Shown here: piece after piece, positions 47,810-59,200 of the stretch
How the letters are laid out: each line of letters begins with the position of its first letter
Numbering within the stretch: the stretch's first letter is position 1
From: Ascidia mentula
Taxonomy: Eukaryota > Chordata > Ascidiacea > Phlebobranchia > Ascidiidae
Assembly (NCBI GenBank): GCA_947561715.1
Contig: OX387201.1
Span: 14,026,001 to 14,090,000 of the forward strand
Direction of reading: 5' to 3'
DNA length: 64,000 bases
Translations under genes and position numbers: made by a program
The notes under the pieces: generated by a model
The model's input: only the letters and a program-made list of their open reading frames with translations
Told to the model about the DNA's origin: nothing
Databases searched by the model: none

Positions 47810-48728
47810 AGTATAGTATTGCATTAAACAGGGGACAACCAGTAAACAAGTGCAACAAACAGATTTTGATGTTATGTATTTTTCGCAATATAGTTTCTGA
47901 CTAGAAATGTTGGAATCATCAAATTAAAGTCAACACAAAGGTGGGGTTAAAGTTATGACATCACACCCAAATTCACGTCATGTAATGTCACTGAGCGAAG
48001 AAAAGCACCATCCCCATTTTATCGAAGTACAGGGTAGTGTCGTTGCTGCTATACCCTTTGGTCTTCCGATAATCACGGACAAATAAGCCTTTGGTTTGTG
48101 ACGTCACAGTGACATACTTTTGTATGATGTAAAACCTGTCCCTTTCGTTAATATGTTGAATAAAAAAATCAAAAATCACTTCAGAAAGGTTTTAGTGGAA
48201 ATATCATTGAATTAAAAACTTGTCGTTAACAAATCAGTTTTTTGCTCGGCAATGACATTGACAAATCGTTTTTATCGTTTTGTGCATTTTAATAGATTCC
48301 AACGCAGCCTACCCGTATATTTCAGAACTTATAATGCAAAGGATCACATCTATAACCCCCAAACACATGAAGCCCTGACACTTCCAAAACATTGTTTTTG
48401 CGTCAAACGAGTTGTAACAAATGTATGGCATTATGTCATAAATTGCGATAAAGATTTGCTAATGCGCTCTTAGGTACTTTGAGCAGTGAAAGCCCTCGGG
48501 ATAACTTTGTTGTTTATCACTACGTGAAATTGCAGCTTCAGAGTGAACATACATTAGAATATACTCATTAGCGATAGAATGTTCTACATTTTGACCACAA
48601 AGCATCAAAACAGTTGGTTTGAATAAGATTTAAATTTATTCTTGCAATTAATCATTAGCGATATTTATTGAATTAAAATCGCCTTAAAAGATAAAATACA
48701 AGTTACTACAGGATTATGTTGGTAGAAT
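47810..48728. other. Intergenic, unit 4
   Basis: No gene. Carries another copy of the unit-boundary segment (47915-48020); from 48010 aligns with 39165-39898. Confidence 0.55.
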
Positions 48729-49769
48729 TCAAGCAAGATCAACAGCACACAGTGGAACAAAACCGGTGTCATGAGAAGGGTAAAGGTTCAAAAACCCTCT
48801 TTGTGTTCTTCCAGGTCCTGTGTTCACTTGGAAGCCCAACGATGTTCTTTCAGTCTGACTTTGAGGCCAGCCAGTATGCCACAAACCTGAGCGTGGTTGC
48901 CAGCGGTTGCCATTGGACAAAACTACCATGTTGCTTGACGGCTGCGGAAAGGGTGTAACATAGTTGTTTGTACTTATTTTCTAGACTAGTGTCAAAATTA
49001 TTTAGTGCTGCGGTCTATATTGATGTACGCCGACGGAGATTTTTTGTGCCCACACATTACCAGTATAATGATACCATCGACATATTCATTTGCTATTTGG
49101 TTAACCGTTTTTTTCATTTGTTTAACGTTTCAGAATTAGTCATTACGACTTATTATTTTGCAGTGATTATAGGCAGCAGTCAAAAACTATGTCGCTGGCC
49201 ACAAAACTGTGCGTAGCGTGTTGTATTTTGCTCGCTGAACTCCAACTGGACACCCTTGTTCCAAAATGATACTTTGCTTGTATAGCATATTGTCTTAATA
49301 CGCCAACCACAATCATAAAATTTAACTTACCTCATAAGCCGAACCGAGCAGGATGTTAACGGACAGGTCAATTTTTTGTACCCAGTTATTGAACACGTAA
49401 CTGTATAGGACGTCATACATTTGTTCACTGTCGATTTCAGCCAGTTGACCACCGTAATACCGACACCAAGACTTCCCGTCGTTTACGGTACCTCCAGTTC
49501 CGTAAGTATACGCCAACAAATAGCACTTGCCGCCGTGAATCACACCCCCAGCACACGTGGATTCACCTGGATCACAAAAATGCAAAGATAAAAACTTCCG
49601 ATTCAGAATTGCTTTTTAAATATCTACTCCTATACTTTGCCGAAAAGTTAATACGGTCTTTTTATGAGAATGTTACAAACTATAACAACCCTCTAAATCA
49701 CAGGTACTTACTAGCACTTGTAGAATGCACGATGACCAGAATGAAAAGAAACACCGCCTCGCGAAACAT
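48729..49769 (-). CDS. Secreted C-type-lectin-like protein, CTL-B2
   Basis: Exons in transcript order 49769-49712, 49566-49331 and 48941-48729, in phase, 168 residues, ending in TGA where CTL-B1 has TAA. Same signal exon and lectin half-domains as CTL-B1, with small changes (Thr-Cys-Ala-Gly-Gly for Lys-Cys-Ala-Gly-Gly, Ser-Trp-Cys-Arg for Ser-Trp-Cys-Gln, Gln-Leu-Ala-Glu-Ile for His-Leu). It lies head to head with LTV1, start codons about 1.2 kb apart, as CTL-B1 does with the LTV1 relic. Confidence 0.84.
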
Positions 49770-49851
49770 TGTCCAATTAAAATAGTTATTTGTAAGTAAA
49801 GCTTACGCTTACTTGTTGAAATTCATGTGTTGGGTATATGCAGGAAGTCAT

Positions 49852-49861
49852 CCTTTTTATA
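49852..49861 (-). promoter_or_regulatory. TATA box of CTL-B2
   Basis: TATAAAAAGG on the - strand about 85 bases upstream of the ATG at 49769. Confidence 0.65.
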
Positions 49862-50656
49862 CCTAAACACATTAGCACTGATAAAAACACGCCAGACTAT
49901 CGTGTTTATTATCGCCAAAACATGCTGACACGATTCCTTGCAAATCTTATCACAAGCTAGCGAGTTTGAACGTATGTTTTATTTTTTGCTGTGAGCTGTA
50001 ACATGTGTAAATATTTCATTTTACATGGGCTCAGCTTTAAAGTTACTTTACATCTGCAAATGGTACTACAGCATGATTTATACCTGTACAAGCAACCCAG
50101 CTAACACAAAAATGTCCAAACAACGCCAGTTTTGTTTTATGACTGATCTTATTAATGTTCCAGTGATGTGTTGCTGCTACGTTTACAAACTAGAATTGCC
50201 TGTCAATAGACTACTATGTACAATTGCAAGAACATCCTAAATTCATTGGCTGCATCAAAATCAAGATGGACAAAATAATAAAAAAAAAACGCATTCATGT
50301 CATAGCAAAAAGCAGATTTTGCAATAATCTACATACGGTATTTATTCGATAGTAAGCCGCGTCTTATGAAGTATTTCCTGTGATTTGTGTGGTTACTTTT
50401 TTTATAAATGACACACCGAATTTGTCGGTCGCTTTGTGTTTCGTTAATATTCACCCTAGCCTGTTCTTGTGTTTTTATCGCAATAGGAGGTTATCGAGTA
50501 AATTCTTTGACACTGTTTTTTTTGCGTTTGTAATGGTTTAGACCAATTTTTGGTCATAATTTTTTCTTGAAACTTTCACACTGCCAGTTGCCATTGGAAT
50601 ATTCAATGCGGGCAACCTAAGATTTCTATGGGTACACATGTTGATGAATGTTTTCT
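49862..50656. other. Shared upstream region of CTL-B2 and LTV1
   Basis: No gene. Contains the empty site (one GTTTAGAC near 50535) matching the hAT insertion of unit 3. Confidence 0.55.
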
Positions 50657-50916
50657 CGGGAAAATACTACTACACCGGGTCACCAAATTTTTACCAAACT
50701 TGATCCACTCGTAAGTCTGTGTAAAACAGAAATCTGTGCGAATTTTAATTATTAGGTGTAAACAGGGCCACCACCTGTTATTCTTGTTTACAAATTTGTG
50801 TTGAAATACTACACGAAATCGTAACGTTAATATTCGCACAGATTTGTATGTTACATAGGCTTATATGTGGATCAAGTTTGGAAAAAGCTTTGTGACCCGG
50901 TGTAAAAGTATCTTCC
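50657..50916. mobile_element. MITE just upstream of LTV1
   Basis: About 260 bp with long terminal inverted repeats sharing ACACCGGGTCAC and AAACTTGATCCAC words on both sides, flanked by GTTTTCT on each side (50650-50656 and 50917-50923). The LTV1 relic in unit 3 has the uninterrupted site (near 42205), so this is a clean insertion. It ends about 70 bases before the LTV1 start codon. Confidence 0.85.
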
Positions 50917-50987
50917 GTTTTCTAGCTGCATTTGACAAATAGCGTTGCTGAAAGTGTCTGAAGCTTTTCGTACTATCTTCTACAAAC

Positions 50988-53900
50988 ATGGTAAATGATT
51001 TGTCACTTTTCCATTGTTTGGAGTTAAAACGCTGATGTCAGTAAAATACATTTTTTCTTTTAAGCCACATCGGAACAAAAAGCCTTTCATCGACAAAAAG
51101 AAATCTGTCACCTTCCAACTGGTCCATAGGTAAATTTTTTTGAATGGTTTCTTCTGCATATGGATTGTTCGACTATGAACTGGGTTGCCGTCGATCTTGA
51201 ACGTAATTTAAGGACGACTAAACCGATCATGATTTTCATTTAATGATGCTACCTGCTACGGTATCCCAATTTCATTTGCAATGTTGTGGGAATGTCGAAT
51301 GTTAATGCATTAGCTAAGTTTTATTGCGAGGATTATGGTTAATTTTTGCAAATATTTTTTCAATTTGGGGCTGTGTCAGCCTGTCAGATATCTCTTGAAA
51401 TGCTGAGTAGCTTCTGCAAGTTACAGTTCTGTAAGTTTTGTCTATGTGCAGGGTGGCCATGCAATTTCTAAGCTTATTCATGACCTTTTTTTTAGGCATT
51501 GTGAGCTATATTTACCACAAGTAACCTTTTACTATGTTTTATCTCAACCAACATTAATTGCAGGACTTGCCAGCGAAATCCGTTTGCTATTTTCACATTA
51601 TGTCTAAAAATGTAGTCATCATATGAAAATTTTTCTCACATTGAGAAAAGGGTTTCCGAGCTTGGTTACACAAACATAATTCTAAATAGGCTGTATTTTA
51701 ATGTTTCAGGAGTCAGAAAGACCCCCTAGCAGCTGATGAAGATGCACCACAAAGAGTTCTTTATCAGATGAGTGAAAAACAAGTGGATGCCATCACAAAT
51801 GAGGTTTTTGTTTCCTCTTTAATTTTTTAAACCTGATTTTTTGTGAAAAACAAATGAGTCCAAATCACAAGAAAAGGTATAATACATGCAATATACTATG
51901 TTAATATAAAAGTTATTTGATTTCCTTGAGTTATATGTATATTCTAATTCTCTTATTACATGCATTGAAAAATTTGTCTTCGCATTTGATGTCAACAAAT
52001 GTTTTTTGAAATGATTGAGATGTGCATTACATTCTATTCAAAATAAAGGGGTAACTAGGGGACACCACCATCACAATAAAACTATGATTTCCATTCCAAC
52101 TTTATCTTATGTATGTGGTAAACTGGAAGCCTCCCAGTAGTTAAAAATACCATGTATTGTTACTTCTGTGCAATACTGATAAAAAATATTTTTTATAAGA
52201 GGGAAATAGGTACTGTAATTAGTTTATTTTCAACAGTGTTTTACTGATTTGAAATTTCATTTTGGAAACATTGGCCGGTCAAGCCCTGAAGATTTTAATG
52301 AAGGCTAACTCAAACCTCTGTCTAGTCTATCCTCTCAAAAAAAAAGTTTCCAATAATTACCTCTTGCACATTTTTTTATTCATGTTTAATTATTGGTCAC
52401 TGACATCATGCATTGATATCATAGTACCAACTGTTTTGAACAGTTTTAATTAGGAGTATACAAAATATAGGGATCAGCACAAATGATTGTAAACCTGTTT
52501 TGAATTCACCAGAAACAGCATTTATTTGGCAAGTTTGGCACACTACCCCATATGTGTCCAATCATTACCCCGGTTTATGGGGTAATAGTAGGACAGTAAA
52601 AAGTTGAAAAATCTGCCAACTTCTCAACAGCTTGATGCTTTCAATTTGGATCACAGCAGTGATGTATGGTTTTACCCAACACGAAGCAAAACAAAATAAC
52701 TAGATATTTATGTGAAATTATGCAACGTTTTCAAAAACGTCCATTAATTGTCCTGTTTGACTATGCGTAAGTGCGTATGAATAAATGCAAAAATACAATA
52801 ACAAAGTTTTCATTTGTGAAACATTTTCATAAAAGGCCCCGAAAGAGCGTGAGCAAAGGTGGAGTGCACAACACACACATGGCATTGGATTTGATGATGA
52901 TTATGACTACATGCAACATCTCAGAGAAACGTCAGAACAGGACAAAGCTATCCTTGTGCCAAAATATGAAAGAAGGAGTGAGTTGAATCTCTGCAATACA
53001 GTGCTTTGTGTTTCAAACTCTTGCACCCTTTTGGATTTGCCTATGTCTAAAACTAAAAGCATATACTACTTTTACTGATATTTCTGTTACACATAGTTAG
53101 GGGAAAATATTGTCCTTTAAAGAATATAGTGTCCTGCCTGTGCACATTTAAAAACTTTAAGCGTGTTTTACATATGCTTCTTACAAATGCTTCAAAAATA
53201 TTACTTGAAAACCCAACTTTCATGTTGGTAACGCTTGGAGTGTGTTTGATCTGGCTTGCCTATGATCCCACTGTTATTGTTATGTAATTGCTGTAATCAA
53301 GTAAGGACCTTGGTTGTGGGCTGTGGGGTGATACTGCTTTGGCATACAAAAGTACATGCATTGAGTCTACATCACCTTTTTATTACTGTTGAGTTTGAAG
53401 TAATAAAATTGATCTTTTAGTGAACTTGGAGCCAGTGTCTGAAAACTTTGACGAAGAGTTTGTTGATGTAACCAAGGATAACGAGACAATATTAAGACTT
53501 CCTTCAGTTGTGTTTGGTTCAAAGACTGAAGAAAAAGTTGGAATGTTACACAGAGCAATGCCACCAAAAGGTTTTTTTTAAATATTTTTTTAGTATTGTC
53601 AAACTTTATTTGTTCATTGAAAGCTCCTTGCATGACTGAAATATTTTGATATGCTATTTTACTCAATGTCATTGTAAACATATAGTATGTTTATTACTAC
53701 ACTAACAGTTTAATTATTCATTTTACAAAATTTTATTTAGTGAATAATTTTTGTGATGTTTCTTTATTGAATGTGTGCAAACATGTTCTATGAAGAGTTA
53801 TAAAATTCAAATTTTTAGGTCCGCAACCAAGTTGGGATCCAGATATTGTTGCTGGATTGGAAGAAGACTTTGATTATGATGACCCAGACAATATTCTGGA

Positions 53901-56235
53901 TGATGATTTTATAGTACAGGCATCACAAGTACCAGAATTGTATGTCAACTAAGTGCCAAAGTTTCATTTTGTTTTAGATCTGTTTTACATTATTTAATAA
54001 TGTCTGTATAATTTGTGTTTCCTCAGCGAACCTACATCTGACAGTGAGGGGGAAATTGCAAGTGATTTTGAAACCATTTCTTCCAATGAGGATGACGAAA
54101 ATTACTTTTCTGATGAGGAGACCAAGTCACGCTTCACTAGTTATTCCATGACCTCATCCGTCATGCGAAGAAACGAGAATCTTAGCCACTTGGATGACAG
54201 ATTTGAAAAGGTACTGAAGGAAGCAAAATGGTTCACTGGTCTCAAACCTGTTCATTGTACAAAAAATTAACTTCCTGATGTCTTGTATCAAATACTCTGT
54301 AACATGAGATGCATTGTTTAAGGCAACTCCAGGCTGGGCCACTGTTTTGACCTATTACGTCTCATCAGTACTGCTGGTGATGTTTTTTACGCTAAACACT
54401 ACACTGAAACCCAACCAATAATGCTATCAGGCTCTGTGTCACTGCATTGACGAGACCTGATCTGTCAAAATAGTGGCCATGTCTGCAACTCATTTACAAC
54501 ATATCAATGACTCCATTGTTTACATACGAAATACATCAATATATGTGTCTCTTCTCTGCAGTTTTTTGAAACATATGATGATGATTGCATCGGTGATTTG
54601 TGTCAAGTTGATATTGATGGTGTAATTTCAGTGGATGATGTGGACCGGAAGGCAGAAATTAAAATGTTGTTGGGCATCAAAGAAGAAAGGTTTGTCAACT
54701 GATATCAGTTTATGATAATAGTCAAATGTTTTTTGCCGTTTTGAGTTAATGGTTTAGTTTTGCACTTTGCAGTAAGCCATTGCTTTTGAATTTTATAAAT
54801 TTCTCTTGAATTTTGTTGATTTTTTTGTGATCTTTATCAACAAATTTTTGTGTTTTGTTAATTGTGTATAAACCAAATGTAGGGAGTCAGATGAGGAAGT
54901 AGACAAGGAAAAATGTGTAGTTTATGATGAAGACACAAGCAACAGCAATGATGTAATGGAAATTATTGTGAAAGAAGAACCCAGAGAAAAGTGGGATTGT
55001 GAATCAATATTAAGTATGTTCATAGTTGTCTTGTAGGATTCACAATGATTTAGCATGTTTTTTTTTGCATCAGTGTTACTTTACCACCATATCTATGAAC
55101 CACAAGACCTGAAATTCTTACAGTAGGGTGGAGCCCTGAAATGATTTTGAGTTAATACTGATGCAAAATTATAGAACTATAGTTGGCCAATAATCTGTAA
55201 TTTTATGTGACATCGCATCCAAAAGTAAAAATATCCACAATATTGTTTTCTGCTGAATTATAATTTATAAATACTAAGTGTTTTGTTTTAATTTTAGGCA
55301 CTTACTCTACATTATACAACCATCCAAGGCTAATTGAAGAGCCAACAAGGGTTAGTAATTTTTTTGATGCAAATTTGTTCTTAGTAAAACTTTAATATTG
55401 TGTAGAAAATAAAATTATCAGACAAGACTGGAATGCCAGTGGAACCAAAACAAAGACTCAACAGAAAACAGGTTGTTTTAAAATATTCTGATACTTAATT
55501 TGTATTCAAAGAATTTGCCACTTATATTACACTTATTTTCAAGTTAAAAGCATTAGAAGATGCAACCGCAAGTGATCGTCAGGCTGCCCCCGTCATTGTC
55601 CATACAAGAAGAAAAGATGAATCTAAGGAAGAAAAAAATTTGAGGAAAAAAGCTGTTAAAGAAGCTAGAAAGGTTTAAAGAATTTTCAGTTAACTTTCTT
55701 CATTAATAAATAGGTCATTTTAGCGTACACATAGATAGGTCATCTCATCATACCAATTCTCATCTGAATTAGTTTCTGTTGAGACTTCGGCCAAACAGAA
55801 AGTGTGCTACCAGACAGTTTATGGAACACTGTAAAGTTATTTTGAATTCATTGTAAAATTTAATCACTGGTTGAATTTTCCTCACTAGTGCTGTTAAATG
55901 TCATCAAAAATGAGTTAAAAATATTGTCGATATCCTATGGGGCTCTCGGTTTTACGTCTATGTAAAATGTAACTTTATATTTAGCGATAAATTACATCAT
56001 TATCCTTAGTTAAAAAGATGATCACCCATTCTCTTAACCCGATGGCTGTTGCTCTAGCAGTTACAATTTTAATAGTTTGTATCAAGTAAACAACAACAAC
56101 GATTTATTGTGTTTGAACAAGGAACGTCGACAAGAGAAAAAGGCAACGAAGAAAGCCTTCCAAGCGGAAAAAGTTCGACAAAATAAGGAAGTCTTAAACA
56201 TTCAACAAAACCTAAAAGGAATAAAGGTTTCATGA
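50988..56235 (+). CDS. LTV1: LTV1, small ribosomal subunit biogenesis factor
   Basis: Thirteen coding exons: 50988-50990 (ATG only), 51065-51129, 51710-51803, 52836-52977, 53421-53570, 53819-53939, 54027-54210, 54562-54689, 54883-55013, 55298-55350, 55406-55471, 55544-55672, 56122-56235. All phases agree, giving 459 residues, close to vertebrate LTV1. Diagnostic parts: the N-terminal Pro-His-Arg-Asn-Lys-Lys-Pro-Phe-Ile block, Gln-Lys-Asp-Pro-Leu-Ala-Ala-Asp-Glu, the Phe-Asp-Asp-Asp-Tyr-Asp-Tyr block, Asp-Asp-Pro-Asp-Asn-Ile-Leu, Glu-Glu-Thr-Lys-Ser-Arg-Phe-Thr with Met-Thr-Ser-Ser-Val-Met-Arg-Arg-Asn-Glu, Lys-Trp-Asp-Cys-Glu-Ser, and a basic coiled C-terminus. In yeast and humans LTV1 chaperones 40S head assembly (with uS3 and Enp1) and is released by casein kinase 1 phosphorylation. 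AATAAA lies at about 56415. Its 5' part is duplicated at 42200-42409. Confidence 0.95.
54318..54508. mobile_element. Diverged M1-type element in LTV1 intron 7
   Basis: Inverted repeats GGCCACTGTTTTGACCTATT at the left and the complement of a GGCCACTATTTTGACAGATC word at the right, both followed inward by a GTCTCATCAG/GTCTCGTCAA word that is typical of the M1 family. Confidence 0.6.
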
Positions 56236-59200
56236 CGTTGGTGCTTGTAACCACTCCATGGCTGCCTGATGAACGCGGTTGGTTGCGGTTCCATCGATCT
56301 GTGACTTGAGGAATAAGGATATATTGTCGATGGCAATGTCGAGTCCGTTTTGAACGTTCGTCATCATGTCCGTGTTTTTCTAGAAGTTTCGAAACAAGCA
56401 CGATTAAATTTGTGAAATAAAATGCAGCCGTTCGGTGAAACAGAAATGCTACTTTGCAAGTTTTTTAGTCTAACAGGAGGGCAATACCAACTGTACCAAC
56501 AAGTAAGGGTAAAACCAGCGGTCATTGTGAGCCGGTCGTTACAGTAAACAAAATCTTATCGGTACGGCGTTCCGTTAAGAGATTTTAACGGTTGGTATGT
56601 CCAAAATAGTTTTGACAAACTTTTGTGAATTTCTGCACTTATTTAAGAAATCTATACGAAAACACAATGGATTTTTGTTCGTGAAAATTCGATTCTGTAA
56701 TAATTTATTTTACCTTTGGCATCAGTTAGAACCACTATACGTTCTGTTACGTAACGGTTATGAATAAATATGCTTTTAAAGCTATAGACATTTGACACAA
56801 CATTCAAATTTCACATTATGCTTTGTTTCATAACAACATTTACACCAGAGAAAAGGTTTTACATGCGGTAATTTTCCCCCAAAATCCATAAAACGCCCAT
56901 AAAAGACTTCCTAAATTACCCTTCTCAACTAAAGACAGTTTTTCAAACAAATAATTCATTTGTTGTGTAAGCTGCAGACAGATGGCTGTTTTGACCTAAA
57001 AGGTTTCATCAGAGCAGTTGGTGTTTTTTCCGTAAGGTTGCACTTAGTTTGGTGCCCAACGGATGACGGTGATTGTATAGTTAACACAAAGTGGAAGTCT
57101 TTGCTTGGCCGTTTGGTCAACAAAGTCGTCTGAAAGTCACACCAGCTGCACTGAGGAGACCTTTTAGGTCGAAACAGTGGCCATCTGTCTGCAGCTTACA
57201 CAATTCATATTATTGGCTCCACTTTGCTTATCAAATAATTCATGTTGATCAAAAAATAAAAATACACTTAGCATTGTGTGCAGTTTGTTCATACTTACAC
57301 TCGATTGAACATAAAACTTCGTAAGTCCGGCTTTGTTAAATTCGCCTCTGTCGTGATAATATTGCTTCAAAGCGTTGTTTAACTTCTCTTGAAGTTTGAG
57401 CAGCTGTGACAGAAAATATCATTTTACAGCAGTCATGCAAGCTATGTTGATTCGGCAGTTTAAATGCTCTTTTTAAAAAGGAAATAGACAATCTTATCAG
57501 GACCTACCCTGAAAAAATGCAAAAACCATGCTTAACGTACAGTATAGTCTGGTGTACAAGTTTATAGCAATAGAAAGTGCACCATCGCCATACCCACAAC
57601 ACTGAATCTAAGTAATCTTCAAATTGACATCAGACGACATTCATATCTTCGCACATTAACATGTGGTTAGTAGTATACCTGCTTGTGGTCTTTAATACTT
57701 GATTCCATTTTCACTTTAATATCGTACATGCTCATAAACCGATTCTTCAAGTCAATGTGTTCGCTCTGTAGCTCCCTACATTTTAATATCGGGTGTAAAG
57801 ACGTCTAACTGGCTGTAATTGACTAAATAACGTTTAAATAATTTTTTACTTTGTCTCGACAATTTTCCATTGTTTGCTGACTACGTAAAATAAGGAGTCC
57901 AAATGTAATTTGTTCAAGCTTAATGGAAGTATTTCTTAACAGGTAAAACAATTTATCCCAATGTGAATAATTCTTTTCCTATAGTTTGCATAATGAACAT
58001 TAATGCACAAGTGCTTGCACGTGCACCGTATTTCTTAATAAACACATGTTTTATCGTAGAGCATTACTTTTAAAACATTGGTAACGCTTTAAGTTAGTCA
58101 ACCTGCTGCATGCCAAAAGTTTAGTTTTTTTACATAGACTTTTGCAAAAATTGCCCACCTGTACTTTTGAGCTACTTTTGCATTGGACTCAAGTTCGAGT
58201 GCAACATTTTGTTCAAGTTGTTCTTTCACTTTGGTGCGCTCAGACATCAATTGTTCGTGCAGTTTTTCCCTATTGTTTAATCTCGCTGGAAGGCAAAAAT
58301 TTAGGCGTAAACCATGGCTGTGTAAAATATGGAAAAACTTTACCAGTTGCCTCTTCAACTTTCTTCTGTAGTTTTTTGTTGGTGTTTTCGCCGGTTTCAA
58401 GTTGAATTTGGAGCTCATTTAGTTCTTCCCTGAAAACATTTTTATCCGCATAATAAGTTAACTCTGTATTTTTCTGTTTTACAAACTCATAAAGATGTAT
58501 GTAGGATAATCCAACACAGGGTCACACAACACAAACAGTGACATGGGGGTGATGTCTTAAAATGTGCTTGCAAAAAAGATTGATTGGACTTGTTTGATTT
58601 AAAGCAACATACAATTAAAGGACCACACTTTTCAAAATAATTTTGGGTTAATGGCTTGCTAAATTGGGCATGTGCGTGTTGTGCACCACTAATCTACCAT
58701 GATAAAAACTGATGCTATGGTATTTCAACAATCCTCATATGAAAACCAAATGCTGTTGCTAGTAATTGAACACTCTTCTGCGTAATCAGACTCCTGTATG
58801 GATTTCACTAACATCTCTGTTTGTCCATATCAGAGAAGTAACTATTGGTCTGTATTTATCATTAGGGATGTTGCACATTACAGATTTTCAAAAAAATTTC
58901 CGATTCTGTTTTTATTTAAAAAGGCATAATACAGTAATTCTTCCACCTTAATTTTTTAATGTTGGCCTCTGCCGTGTTGATTCTCTTCTGCATTGCGTTT
59001 TGTGAAACAGTCATGTCTTTTAACTTCTGGTTCATCTGAGATTCTTCAAATTCCATTTCCTTAATCGATGTCTTCAACTGCAATTGCTCTTCCTGCAAAA
59101 TCAAAATAACAGACTATGATTTTCAAACTGTGAACAGTTTCTCTCCTCTGCATTAAACAATAACTAATATTTGGGAGTACATTGGTTTTACTTCGCTTCG

